Positions 14,166-28,040 of a DNA stretch of 64,000 nucleotides are shown here, piece after piece (positions within the stretch are counted from its first letter, which is position 1; the number at the start of each line of letters is the position of its first letter). The notes beneath the pieces were generated by a model that made no database searches, had not been told where the DNA came from, and saw only the letters and a program-made list of their open reading frames with translations. Both the position numbers and the translations under genes were made by a program. The stretch is from Coriaria nepalensis (lineage: Eukaryota > Streptophyta > Magnoliopsida > Cucurbitales > Coriariaceae): positions 31,155,501 to 31,219,500 of the forward strand of contig CP114481.1 in the NCBI GenBank assembly GCA_027186245.1, in the 5' to 3' direction.

Positions 14166-17139
14166 ATTTCAAATCAATAACTTATTTCAAAGCAAGTCGA
14201 ACGGATTCAATTTTTGCACGACAAACACATGTTTTATGCATAACTTGCAAATGATCAATGCAAGGAAAGTGTGCATTCATTTAACCTTAAAATCATTTCA
14301 ATGAGTCATTTCAAGTCAATAATTTATTTCAAAGCAAGTCGAACAAATTCAATTTTTGCACTACAAACACAAGTTTTGTGCATAACTTGCAAATGATCAA
14401 TGCAAGGAAAGTGTGCGCTCGTTTAACCTTCAAATCATTTCAATGAGTCATTTCAAGTCAATAACTTATTTCAAAGCAAGTCGAACGAATTCAATTTTTG
14501 CACTGCAAACACAAGTTTTGTGCATAACTTGCAAATGATCATTGCAAGGAAAGTGTGCATTCGTTTAACCTTAAAATCATTTCATTGAGTCATTTCAAGT
14601 CAATAACTTATTTCAAAGCATGTCGAACGAATTTAATTTTTGCACTACAAACACAAGTTTTGTGCATAACATGCAAGTGATGAATGCAAGGAAAGTGTGC
14701 ATTCATTTAACCTTAAAATCATTTCAATATGTCCTTTCAAGTCGATATCTTATTTCAAAGCAAGTCGAACGAATTCTATTTTTGCACTACAAACACAAGT
14801 TTTGTGCATAACTTGCAAATGATCAATGCAAGGAAAGTGTGCATTCGTTTAACCTTAAAATCATTTCAATAGGTCATTTCAAGTCAATAACTTATTTCAA
14901 AGCAAGTCGAACGAATTCAATTTTTGCAGTACAAACAGAAGTTTTGTGCATAACTTGCAAATGATCAATGCAAGGAAAGTGTGCATTCGTTTAACTTAAA
15001 ATCATTTCAATGAGTCATTTCAAGTCAATGACTTATTTCAAAGCAAGTTGAACGAATTCAATTTTTGCACTACAAACACAAGTTTTGTGCATAACTTGCA
15101 AATGATCAATGCAAGGAAAGTGTGCATTCGTTTAACCTTAAAATCATTTCAATATGTCATTTCAAGTCAATAACTTATTTCAAAGCAAGTCGAACGAATT
15201 CAATTTTTGCAGTACAAACAGAAGTTTTGTGCATAACTTGCAAATGATCAATGCAAGGAAAGTGTGCATTCGTTTAACTTAAAATCATTTCAATGAGTCA
15301 TTTCAAGTCAATGACTTATTTCAAAGCAAGTTGAACGAATTCAATTTTTGCACTACAAACACAAGTTTTGTGCATAACTTGCAAATGATCAATGCAAGGA
15401 AAGTGTGCACTCGTTTAACCTTCAAATCATTTCAATGAGTCATTTCAAGTCAATAACTTATTTCAAAGCAAGTCGAACGAATTCAATTTTTGTACTACAA
15501 ACACAAGTTTTGTGCATAACTTCCAAACGATCATTGCAAGGAAAGTGTGCATTCGTTTAACCTTAAAATCATTTCAATGAATCATTTCAAGTCAATAACT
15601 TATTTCAAAGCAAGTCGAACGGATTCTATTTTTTCACTACAAACAGAAGTTTGTTGCATAACTTGCAAATGATCAATGCAAGGAAAGTGTGCATTCGTTT
15701 AACTTAAAATCATTTCAATGAGTCATTTCAAGTCAATAAGTTATTTCTAACCAAGTCGAACGAATTCAATTTTTGCACTACAAACACAAGTTTTGTGCAT
15801 AACTTGCAAATGATCAATGCAAGGAAAGTGTGCACTCGTTTAACCTTCAAATCATTTCAATGAGTCATTTCAAGACAATAACTTATTTCAAAGCAAGTCG
15901 AACGAATTCTATTTTTTCACTACAAACAGAAGTTTGTTGCATAACTTGCAAATGATCAATGCAAGGAAAGTGTGCACCCGTTTAACTTAAAATCATTTCA
16001 ATATGTCATTTCAAGTCAATAACTTATTTCAAAGCAAGTCGAACGAATTCAATTTTTGCAGTACAAACAGAAGTTTTGTGTATAACTTGCAAATGATCAA
16101 TGCAAGGAAAGTGTGCATTCGTTTAACCTTAAAATCATTTCAATGAGTCATTTCAAGTCAATAACTTATTTCAAAGCAAGTCGAACGAATTCAATTTTTG
16201 CACTACAAACACAAGTTTTGTGCATAACTTGCAAATGATCATTGCAAGGAAAGTGTGCATTCATTTAACCTTAAAATCATTTCAATGAGTCATTTCAAGT
16301 CAATAACTTATTTCAAAGCAAGTCGAACGAATTCAATTTTTGCAGTACAAACAGAAGTTTTGTGCATAACTTGCAAATGATCAATGCAAGGAAAGTGTGC
16401 ATTCGTTTAACTTAAAATCATTTCAATGAGTCATTTCAAATCAATAATTTATTTCAAAGCAAGTGGAACGGATTCAATTTTTGCACTACAAACACAAGTT
16501 TTGTGCATAACTTGCAAATGATCATTGCATGGAAAGTGTGCATTCGTTTAACCTTAAAATCATTTCAATGAGTCATTTCAAGTCAATAACTTATTTCAAA
16601 GCAAGTCGAACGAATTCAATTTTTGCACTACAAACAGAAGTTTTGTGCATAACTTGCAAATGATCAATGCAAGGAAAGTGTGCATTCGTTTAACTTAAAA
16701 TCATTTCAATGAGTCATTTCAAATCAATAATTTATTTCAAAGCAAGTGGAACGGATTCAATTTTTGCACAACAAACACAAGTTTTGTGCATAACATGCAA
16801 ATGATCAATGCAAGGAAAGTGTGCACTCGTTTAACCTTCAAATCATTTCAATGAGTCATTTCAAGTCAATATCTTATTTCAAAGCAAGTCGAACGAATTC
16901 TATTTTTTCACTACAAACAGAAGTTTGTTGCATAACTTGCAAATGATCAATGCAAGGAAAGTGTGCACCCGTTTAACTTAAAATCATTTCAATGAGTCAT
17001 TTCAAGTCAATGACTTATTTCAAAGCAAGTTGAACGAATTCTATTTTTTCACTACAAACACAAATTTTGTGCATAAGTTGCAAATGATCAATGCAAGGAA
17101 AGTGTGCATTCGTTTAACTTAAAATCATTTCAATGAGTC
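14166..17139 (+). repeat. Long HOR copy B (21 monomers, 2974 bp)
   Basis: This is a near-identical second copy of 10909-14165 with two monomers fewer (13 x 142 + 8 x 141). It ends with the monomer carrying CACAAATTTTG and ATAAGTTGC (about 17050), also the last of copy A (about 14090). A small difference, AATAGGTC at about 14870 for AATATGTC, distinguishes it. After 17139 the next monomer is of a different type, so the HOR stops here. Confidence 0.85.
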
Positions 17140-18131
17140 ATTTCAAGTCAATAAGTTATTTCAAAGCAAGTCGAACGAATTCAATTTTTGCACTACAAAC
17201 ACAAGTTTTGTGCATAACTTGCAAATGATCATTGCATGGAAAGTGTGCATTCGTTTAACCTTAAAATCATTTCAATGAGTCATTTCAAGTCAATAACTTA
17301 TTTCAAAGCAAGTCGGACGAATTCAATTTTTGCACTACAAACACAAGTTTTGTGCATAACTTGCAAATGATCATTGCAAGGAAAGTGTGCATTCGTTTAA
17401 CCTTAAAATCATTTGAATGAGTCATTTCAAGTCAATAACTTATTTCAAAGCAAGTCGAACGAATTCTATTTTTTCACTACAAACACAAATTTTGTGCATA
17501 AGTTGCAAATGATCAATGCAAGGAAAGTGTGCATTCGTTTAACTTAAAATCATTTCAATGAGTCATTTCAAGTCAATAAGTTATTTCAAAGCAAGTCGAA
17601 CGAATTCAATTTTTGCACTACAAACACAAGTTTTGTGCATAACTTGCAAATGATCAATGCAAGGAAAGTGTGCATTCGTTTAACCTGAAAATCATTTCAA
17701 TGAGTCATTTCAAGTCAATAAGTTATTTCAAAGCAAGTCGAACGAATTCAATTTTTGCACTACAAACACAAGTTTTGTGCATAACTTGCAAATGATCATT
17801 GCAAGGAAAGTGTGCATTCGTTTAACCTTAAAATCATTTGAATGAGTCATTTCAAGTCAATAACTTATTTCCAAGCAAGTCGAACGAATTCAATTTTTGC
17901 AGTACAAACAGAAGTTTTGTGCATAACTTGCAAATGATCAATGCAAGGAAAGTGTGCATTCGTTTAACTTAAAATCATTTCAATGAGTCATTTCAAATCA
18001 ATAATTTATTTCAAAGCAAGTCGAACGGATTCAATTTTTGCACAACAAACACAAGTTTTGTGCATAACATGCTAATGATCAATGCAAGGAAAGTGTGCAT
18101 TCGTTTAACCTGAAAATCATTTCAATGAGTC

Positions 18132-18695
18132 ATTTCAAGTCAATAAGTTATTTCAAAGCAAGTCGAACGAATTCAATTTTTGCACTACAAACACAAGTTT
18201 TGTGCATAACTTGCAAATGATCATTGCATGGAAAGTGTGCATTCGTTTAACTTAAAATCATTTCAATGACTCATTTAAAGTCAATGACTTATTTCACAGC
18301 AAGTTGAACGAATTCTATTTTTTCACTACAAACACAAGTTTTGTGCATAACTTGCAAATGATCAATGCAAGGAAAGTGTGCATTCGTTTAACTTAAAATC
18401 ATTTCAATGAGTCATTTCAAGTCAATAAGTTATTTCAAAGCAAGTCGAACGAATTCAATTTTTGCACTACAAACACAAGTTTTGTGCATAACTTGCAAAT
18501 GATCATTGCATGGAAAGTGTGCATTCGTTTAACTTAAAATCATTTCAATGACTCATTTAAAGTCAATGACTTATTTCACAGCAAGTTGAACGAATTCTAT
18601 TTTTTCACTACAAACACAAGTTTTGTGCATAACTTGCAAATGATCAATGCAAGGAAAGTGTGCATTCGTTTAACTTAAAATCATTTCAATGAGTC
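18132..18695 (+). repeat. Tandem duplication of a dimer (2 x 282 bp)
   Basis: Bases 18132-18413 and 18414-18695 are near-identical two-monomer units. Both contain ATTGCATGG in the first monomer, and CAATGACTCATTTAAAG with TTTCACAGC in the second. These marker words occur nowhere else that I noticed. The duplication is therefore young and involves exactly two 141-bp monomers. Confidence 0.85.
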
Positions 18696-21670
18696 ATTTC
18701 AAGTCAATAAGTTATTTCTAACCAAGTCGAACGAATTCAATTTTTGCACTGCAAACACAAGTTTTGTGCATAACTTGCAAATGATCATTGCAAGGAAAGT
18801 GTGCATTCGTTTAACCTTAAAATCATTTCAATGAGTCATTTCAAGTCAATAACTTATTTCAAAGCAAGTCGAACGAATTCAATTTTTGCACTACAAACAC
18901 AAGTTTTGTGCATAACTTGCAAATGATCATTGCAAGGAAAGTGTGCATTCGTTTAACCTTAAAGTCATTTCAATGAGTCATTTCAAGTCAATAAGTTATT
19001 TCTAACCAAGTCGAACAAATTCAATTTTTGCACTACAAACACAAGTTTTGTGCATAACTTGCAAATGATCATTGCAAGGAAAGTGTGCATTCGTTTAACC
19101 TTAAAATCATTTCCATGAGTCATTTCAAGTCAATAACTTATTTCAAAGCAAGTCGAACGAATTCAATTTTTGCACTACAAACACAAGTTTTGTGCATAAC
19201 ATGCAAGTGATCAATGCAAGGAAAGTGTGCATTCATTTAACCTTAAAATCATTTCAATGTGTCCTTTCAAGTCGATATCTTATTTCAAAGCAAGTCGAAC
19301 GAATTCTATTTTTGCACTACAAACACAAGTTTTGTGCATAACTTGCAAATGATCAATACAAGGACAGTGTGCATTCGTTTAACCTGAAAATCATTTCAAT
19401 ATGTCATTTCAAGTCAATAAGTTATTTCAAAGCAAGTCGAACGAATTCAATTTTTGCAGTACAAACAGAAGTTTTGTGCATAACTTGCAAATGATCAATG
19501 CAAGGAAAGTGTGCATTCGTTTAACTTAAAATCATTTCAATGAGTCATTTCAAGTCAATGACTTATTTCAAAGCAAGTTGAACGAATTCTATTTTTTCAC
19601 TACAAACACAAGTTTTGTGCATAACTTGCAAATGATCAATGCAAGGAAAGTGTGCATTCGTTTAACTTAAAATCATTTCAATGAGTCATTTCAAGTCAAT
19701 AAGTTATTTCTAACCAAGTCGAACGAATTCAATTTTTGCACTACAAACACAAGTTTTGCGCATAACTTGCAAATGATCATTGCAAGGAAAGTGTGCTTTC
19801 GTTTAACCTTAAAATCATTTCAATGAGTCATTTCAAGTCAATAACTTATTTCAGAGCAAGTCGAACGAATTCTATTTTTGCACTACAAACACAAGTTTTG
19901 TGCATAACTTGCAAATGATCAATGCAAGGAAAGTGTGCACTCGTTTAACCTTCAAATCATTTCAATGAGTCATTCCAAGTTAATAACTTATTTCAAAGCA
20001 AGTCGAACGAATTCAATTTTTGCACTACAGACACAAGTTTTGTGCATAACTTCCAAATGATCATTGCAAGGAAAGTGTGCATTCGTTTAACCTTAAAATC
20101 ATTTCAATGAGTCATTTCAAGTCAATAAGTTATTTCAAAGCAAGTCGAACGAATTCTATTTTTGCACTACAAACACAAGTTTTGTGCATATCTTGCAAAT
20201 GATCAATGCAAGGAAAGTGTGCACTCGTTTAACCTTCAAATCATTTCAATGAGTCATTTGAAGTTAATAACTTATTTCAAAGCAAGTCGAACGAATTCAA
20301 TTTTTGCACTACAGACACAAGTTTTGTGCCTAACTTGCAAATGATCAATGCAAGGAAAGTGTGCATTCGTTTAACTTAAAATCATTTCAATGAGTCATTT
20401 CAAGTCAATGACTTATTTCGAAGCAAGTTGAACGAATTCTATTTTTTCACTACAAACACAAGTTTTGTGCATAACTTGCAAATGATCAATGCAAGGAAAG
20501 TGTGCATTCGTTTAACTTAAAATCATTTCAATGAGTCATTTCAAGTCAATAAGTTATTTCAAAGCAAGTCGAACGAATTCTATTTTTGCACTACAAACAC
20601 AAGTTTTGTGCATAACTTGCAAATGATCAATGCAAGGAAAGTGTGCACTCGTTTAACCTTCAAATCATTTCAATGAGTCATTTCAAGTTAATAACTTATT
20701 TCAAAGCAAGTCGAACGAATTCAATTTTTGCACTACAGACACAAGTTTTGTGCATAACTTCCAAATGATCATTGCAAGGAAACTGTGCATTCGTTTAACC
20801 TTAAAATCATTTCAATGAGTCATTTCAAGTCAATGACTTATTTCAAAGCAAGTCGAACGAATTCTATTTTTGCACTACAAATAGAAGTTTTTTGCATAAC
20901 TTGCAAATGATCAATGCAAAGAAAGTGTGGATTCGTTTAACTTAAAATCATTTCAATGAGTCAGTTCAAGTTAATGAGTTATTTCTAACCAAGTCGAACG
21001 AATTCAATTTTTGCACTACAAAGACAAGTTTTGTGCATAACTTGCAAATGATCATTGCAAGGAAAGTGTGCATTCGTTTAACCATAAAATCATTTCAATG
21101 AGTCATTTCAAGTCAATGACTTATTTCAAAGCAAGTTGAACGAATTCTATTTTTTCACTACAAACACACGTTTTGTGCATAACCTGCAAATGATCAATGC
21201 AAGGAAAGTGTGCATTCGTTTAACTTAAAATCATTTCAATGAGTCATTTCAAGTCAATAACTTATTTCAAAGCAAGCCGAACGAATTCAATTTTTGCACT
21301 ACAAAGACAAGTTTTGTGCATAACATACAAGTGATCAATGCAAGGAAAGTGTGCATTCATTTAACCTTAAAATCATTTCAATGTGTCCTTTCAAGTCGAT
21401 ATCTTATTTCAAAGCAAGTCGAACGAATTCAATTTTTGCACTACAAACACAAGTTTTGTGCATAACTTGCAAATGATCAATGCAGGGAAAGTGTGCATTC
21501 GTTTAAACTTAAAATCATTTCAATATGTCATTTCAAGTCAATAACTTATTTCAAAGCAAGTCGAACGAATTCAATTTTTGCAGTACAAACAGAAGTTTTG
21601 TGCATAACTTGCAAATGATCAATGCAAGGAAAGTGTGCATTCGTTTAACTTAAAATCATTTCAATGAGTC

Positions 21671-22800
21671 ATTTCAAGTCAATGACTTATTTCAAAGCAA
21701 GTTGAACGAATTCTATTTTTTCACTACAAACACAAGGTTTGTGCATAACTTGCAAATGATCAATGCAAGGAAAGTGTGCATTCGTTTAACTTAAAATCAT
21801 TTCAATGAGTCATTTCAAGTCAATAAGTTATTTCTAACCAAGTCGAACGAATTCAATTTTTGCACCGCAAACACAAGTTTTGTGCATAACTTGCAAATGA
21901 TCATTGCAAGGAAAGTGTGTATTCGTTTAACCTTAAAATCATTTCAATGAGTCATTTCAAGTCAATGACTTATTTCAAAGCAAGTTGAACGAATTCTATT
22001 TTTTCACTACAAACACAAGTTTTGTGCATAACCTGCAAATGATCAATGCAAGGAAAGTGTGCATTCGTTTAACTTAAAATCATTTCAATGAGTCATTTCA
22101 AGTCAATAACTTATTTCAAAGCAAGTTGAACGAATTCTATTTTTTCACTACAAACACAAGGTTTGTGCATAACTTGAAAATGATCAATGCAAGGAAAGTG
22201 TGCATTCGTTTAACTTAAAATCATTTCAATGAGTCATTTCAAGTCAATGACTTATTTTAAAGCAAGTTGAACGAATTCTATTTTTTCACTACAAACACAA
22301 GGTTTGTGCATAACTTGCAAATGATCAATGCAAGGAAAGTGTGCATTCGTTTAACTTAAAATCATTTCAATGAGTCATTTCAAGTCAATAAGTTATTTCT
22401 AACCAAGTCGAACGAATTCAATTTTTGCACTGCAAACACAAGTTTTGTGCATAACTTGCAAATGATCATTGCAAGGAAAGTGTGTATTCGTTTAACCTTA
22501 AAATCATTTCAATGAGTCATTTCAAGTCAATGACTTATTTCAAAGCAAGTTGAACGAATTCTATTTTTTCACTACAAACACAAGTTTTGTGCATAACCTG
22601 CAAATGATCAATGCAAGGAAAGTGTGCATTCGTTTAACTTAAAATCATTTCAATGAGTCATTTCAAGTCAATAACTTATTTCAAAGCAAGCCGAACGAAT
22701 TCAATTTTTGCACTACAAAGACAAGTTTTGTGCATAACATACAAGTGATCAATGCAAGGAAAGTGTGCATTCATTTAACCTTAAAATCATTTCAATGTGT
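21671..22800 (+). repeat. Tandem duplication of a tetramer (2 x 565 bp)
   Basis: CACAAGGTTTG occurs at 21731 and 22296, and GTGTATTCG recurs near 21916 and 22481, both 565 bp apart (142 + 3 x 141). The first three monomers of each unit match. The fourth differs: the first unit ends with a GTTGAAC monomer, the second with an AAGCCGAAC/ACAAAGACAAG monomer. The CAAGGTTTG type reappears twice near 24710 and 24845. Confidence 0.75.
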
Positions 22801-24923
22801 ACTTTCAAGTCGATATCTTATTTCAAAGCAAGTCGAACGAATTCAATTTTTGCAGTACAAACAGAAGTTTTCTGCATAACTTGCAAATGATCAATGCAAG
22901 GAAAGTGTGCATTCGTTTAACTTAAAATCATTTCAATGAGTCATTTCAAATCAATAATTTATTTCAAAGCAAGTGGAACGGATTCAATTTTTGCACAACA
23001 AACACAAGTTTTGTGCATAACTTGCAAATGATCAATGCAAGGAAAGTGTGCATTCGTTTAACTTAAAATCATTTCAATGAGTCATTTCAAGTCAATAACT
23101 TATTTCAAAGCAAGCCGAACGAATTCAATTTTTGCACTACAAAGACAAGTTTTGTGCATAACATACAAGTGATCAATGCAAGGAAAGTGTGCATTCATTT
23201 AACCTTAAAATCATTTCAATGTGTCCTTTCAAGTCGATATCTTATTTCAAAGCAAGTCGAACGAATTCTATTTTTGCACTACAAACACAAGTTTTGTGCA
23301 TAACTTGCAAATGATCAATGCAAGGAAAGTGTGCATTCGTTTAAGCTTAAAATCATTTCAATATGTCATTTCAAGTCAATAACTTATTTCAAAGCAAGTC
23401 GAACGAATTCAATTTTTGCAGTACAAACAGAAGTTTTGTGCATAACTTGCAAATGATCAATGCAAGGAAAGTGTGCATTCGTTTAACTTAAAATCATTTC
23501 AATGAGTCATTTCAAGTCAATGACTTATTTCAAAGCAAGTTGAACGAATTCTATTTTTGCACTACAAACACAAGTTTTGTGCATAACTTGCAAATGATCA
23601 ATACAAGGAAAGTGTGCATTCGTTTAACCTTAAAATCATTTCAATGAGTCATTTCAAGTCAATAACTTATTTCAAAGCAAGCCGAACGAATTCAATTTTT
23701 GCACTACAAAGACAAGTTTTGTGCATAACATGCAAGTGATCAATGCAAGGAAAGTGTGCATTCATTTAACCTTAAAATCATTTCAATGTGTCCTTTCAAG
23801 TCGATATCTTATTTCAAAGCAAGTCGAACGAATTCAATTTTTGCACTACAAACACAAGTTTTGTGCATAACTTGCAAATGATCATTGCAAGGAAAGTGTG
23901 CATTCGTTTAACCTTAAAATCATTTCAATGAGTCATTTCAAGTCAATGACTTATTTCAAAGCAAGTTGAACGAATTCTATTTTTTCACTACAAACACAAG
24001 TTTTGTGCATAACCTGCAAATGATCAATGCAAGGAAAGTGTGCTTTCGTTTAACTTAAAATCATTTCAATGAGTCATTTCAAGTCAATAACTTATTTCAA
24101 AGCAAGCCGAACGAATTCTATTTTTTCACTACAAACACAAGTTTTGTGCATAACCTGCAAATGATCAATGCAAGGAAAGTGTGCATTCGTTTAACTTAAA
24201 ATCATTTCAATGAGTCATTTCAAGTCAATAACTTATTTCAAAGCAAGCCGAACGAATTCAATTTTTGCACTACAAAGACAAGTTTTGTGCATAACATGCA
24301 AGTGATCAATGCAAGGAAAGTGTGCATTCATTTAACCTTAAAATCATTTCAATGTGTCCTTTCAAGTCGATATCTTATTTCAAAGCAAGTCGAACGAATT
24401 CAATTTTTGCACTACAAACCCAAGTTTTGTGCATAACTTGCAAATGATCATTGCAAGGAAAGTGTGTATTCGTTTAACCTTAAAATCATTTCAATGAGTC
24501 ATTTCAAGTCAATGACTTATTTCAAAGCAAGTTGAACGAATTCTATTTTTTCACTACAAACACAAGTTTTGTGCATAACCTGCAAATGATCAATGCAAGG
24601 AAAGTGTGCATTCGTTTAACTTAAAATCATTTCAATGAGTCATTTCAAGTCTATAACTTATTTCAAAGCAAGTTGAACGAATTCTATTTTTTCACTACAA
24701 ACACAAGGTTTGTGCATAACTTGCAAATGATCAATGCAAGGAAAGTGTGCATTCGTTTAACTTAAAATCATTTCAATGAGTCATTTCAAGTCAATGACTT
24801 ATTTTAAAGCAAGTTGAACGAATTCTATTTTTTCACTACAAACACAAGGTTTGGGCATAACTTGCAAATGATCAATGCAAGGAAAGTGTGCATTCGTTTA
24901 ACTTAAAATCATTTCAATGAGTC

Positions 24924-26482
24924 ATTTCAAGTCAATAAGTTATTTCTAACCAAGTCGAACGAATTCAATTTTTGCACTGCAAACACAAGTTTTGTGCATA
25001 ACTTGCAAATGATCATTGCAAGGAAAGTGTGCATTCGTTTAACCTTAAAATCATTTCAATGAGTCATTTCAAGTCAATGACTTATTTCAAAGCAAGTCGA
25101 ACGAATTCAATTTTTGCACTATAAACATAAGTTTTGTGCATAACATGCAAGTGATCAATGCAAGGAAAGTGTGCATTCATTTAACCTTAAAATCATTTCA
25201 ATGTGTCCTTTCAAGTCGATATCTTGTTTCAAAGCAAGTCGAACGAATTCTATTTTTGCACTACAAACACAAGTTTTGTGCATAACTTGCAAATGATCAA
25301 TGCAAGGAAAGTGTGCATTCGTTTAACCTTAAAATCATTTCAATATGTTATTTCAAGTCAATAACTTATTTCAAAGCAAGTCGAACGAATTCAATTTTTG
25401 CAGTACAAACAGAAGTTTTGTGCATAACTTGCAAATGATCAATGCAAGGAAAGTGTGCATTCGTTTAACTTAAAATCATTTCAATGAGTCATTTCAAGTC
25501 AATGACTTATTTCAAAGCAAGTTGAACGAATTCTATTTTTGCACTACAAACACAAGTTTTGTGCATAACTTGCAAATGATCAATACAAGGAAAGTGTGTA
25601 TTCGTTTAACCTTAAAATCATTTCAATGAGTCTTTTCAAGTCAATAACTTATTTCAAAGCAAGCCGAACGAATTCAATTTTTACACTACAAAGACAAGTT
25701 TTGTGCATAACATGCAAGTGATCAATGCAAGGAAAGTGTGCATTCATTTAACCTTAAAATCATTTCAATGTGTCCTTTCAAGTCGATATCTTATTTCAAA
25801 GCAAGTCGAACGAATTCAATTTTTGCACTACAAACACAAGTTTTGTGCATAACGTGCAAATGATCATTGCAAGGAAAGTGTGCATTCGTTTAACCTTAAA
25901 ATCATTTCAATGAGTCATTTCAAGTCAATGACTTATTTCAAAGCAAGTTGAACGAATTCTATTTTTTCACTACAAACACAAGTTTTGTGCATAACCTGCA
26001 AATGATCAATGCAAGGAAAGTGTGCATTCGTTTAACTTAAAATCATTTCAATGAGTCATTTCAAGTCAATAACTTATTTCAAAGCAAGCCGAACGAATTC
26101 AATTTTTGCACTACAAAGACAAGTTTTGTGCATAACATGCAAGTGATCAATGCAAGGAAAGTGTGCATTCATTTAACCTTAAAATCATTTCAATGTGTCC
26201 TTTCAAGTCGATATCTTATTTCAAAGCAAGTCGAACGAATTCTATTTTTGCACTACAAACACAAGTTTTGTGCATAACTTGCAAATGATCAATGCAAGGA
26301 AAGTGTGCATTCGTTTAAGCTTAAAATCATTTCAATATGTCATTTCAAGTCAATAACTTATTTCAAAGCAAGTCGAACGAATTCAATTTTTGCAGTACAA
26401 ACAGAAGTTTTGTGCATAACTTGCAAATGATCAATGCAAGGAAAGTGTGCATTCGTTTAACTTAAAATCATTTCAATGAGTC
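24924..26482 (+). repeat. 11-mer HOR copy A (1559 bp)
   Basis: The unit starts with a TTTCTAACCAAG monomer and repeats at 26483. In-register markers include GATATCTTGTTTC (25221 and 26780) and the start and end monomers. Some central monomers do not match in type between the two copies, for example AAGCCGAAC near 25660 against GGATTC near 27360. The copies are therefore older or have been partly overwritten. Confidence 0.7.
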
Positions 26483-28040
26483 ATTTCAAGTCAATAAGTT
26501 ATTTCTAACCAAGTCGAACGAATTCAATTTTTGCACTACAAACACAAGTTTTGTGCATAACTTGCAAATGATCATTGCAAGGAAAGTGTGCATTCGTTTA
26601 ACCTTAAAATCATTTCAATGAGTCATTTCAAGTCAATAACTTATTTCAAAGCAAGTCGAACGAATTCAATTTTTGCACTACAAACACAAGTTTTGTGCAT
26701 AACATGCAAGTGATCAATGCAAGGAAAGTGTGCATTCATTTAACCTTAAAATCATTTCAATGTGTCCTTTCAAGTCGATATCTTGTTTCAAAGCAAGTCG
26801 AACGAATTCTATTTTTGCACTACAAACACAAGTTTTGTGCATAACTTGCAAATGATCAATGCAAGGAAAGTGTGCATTCGTTTAACCTTAAAATCATTTC
26901 AATATGTCATTTCAAGTCAATAACTTATTTCAAAGCAAGTCGAACGAATTCAATTTTTGCAGTACAAACAGAAGTTTTGTGCATAACTTGCAAATGATCA
27001 ATGCAAGGAAAGTGTGCATTCGTTTAACTTAAAATCATTTCAATGAGTCATTTCAAGTCAATGACTTATTTCAAAGCAAGTTGAACGAATTCTATTTTTT
27101 CACTACAAACACAAGTTTTGTGCATAACTTGCAAATGATCAATGCAAGGAAAGTGTGCATTCGTTTAACTTAAAATCATTTCAATGAGTCATTTCAAGTC
27201 AATAAGTTATTTCTAACCAAGTCGAACGAATTCAATTTTTGCACTACAAACACAAGTTTTGTGCATAACTTGCAAATGATCATTGCAAGGAAAGTGTGCT
27301 TTCGTTTAACCTTAAAATCATTTCAATCAGTCATTTCAAGTCAATAAGTTATTTCAAAGCAAGTCGAACGGATTCAATTTTTGCACAACAAACACAAGTT
27401 TTGTGCATAACTTGCAAATGATCAATGCAAGGAAAGTGTGCATTCGTTTAACCTTAAAATCATTTCAATGAGTCATTTCAAGTCAATGACTTATTTCAAA
27501 GCAAGTTGAACAAATTCAATTTTTGCACTACAAACACAAGTTTTGTGCATAATCTGCAAATGATCAATGCAAGGAAAGTGTGCATTCGTTTAACTTAAAA
27601 TCATTTCAATGAGTCATTTCAAGTCAATAACTTATTTTAAAGCAAGCCGAACGAATTCAATTTTTGCACTACAAAGACAAGTTTTGTGCATAACATGCAA
27701 GTGATCAATGCAAGGAAAGTGTGCATTCATTTAACCTTAAAATCATTTCAATGTGTCCTTTCAAGTCGATATCTTTTTTCAAAGCAAGTCGAACGAATTC
27801 TATTTTTGCACTACAAACACAAGTTTTGTGCATAACTTGCAAATGATCAATGCAAGGAAAGTGTGCATTCGTTTAAGCTTAAAATCATTTCAATATGTCA
27901 TTTCAAGTCAATAACTTATTTCAAAGCAAGTCGAACGAATTCAATTTTTGCAGTACAAACAGAAGTTTTGTGCATAACTTGCAAATGATCAATGCAAGGA
28001 AAGTGTGCATTCGTTTAACTTAAAATCATTTCAATGAGTC
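26483..28040 (+). repeat. 11-mer HOR copy B (1558 bp)
   Basis: This is the second copy of 24924-26482. The last third matches closely: AAGCCGAAC with ACAAAGACAAG, then TCCTTTC-GATATC, then the TTTAAGCTTAAAA monomer (about 27873, against about 26315). A third unit begins at 28041 with the same TTTCTAACCAAG monomer but diverges within about 50 bases, where GCACAAC replaces GCACTAC. Confidence 0.7.

Larger units (their letters stand above)
17140..24923 (+). repeat. Irregular satellite region with local duplications
   Basis: No single HOR period runs through this stretch. It mixes three monomer classes: TTTCTAACCAAG types, GTTGAAC/TTTTTTCAC types, and AAGCCGAAC/ACAAAGACAAG types, the last mainly from 21270 onward. 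Short modules repeat at varying offsets, for example the AAGCCGAAC monomer near 21271, 22685, 23110, 23680, 24090 and 24240. It holds no gene or foreign sequence. Confidence 0.85.
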
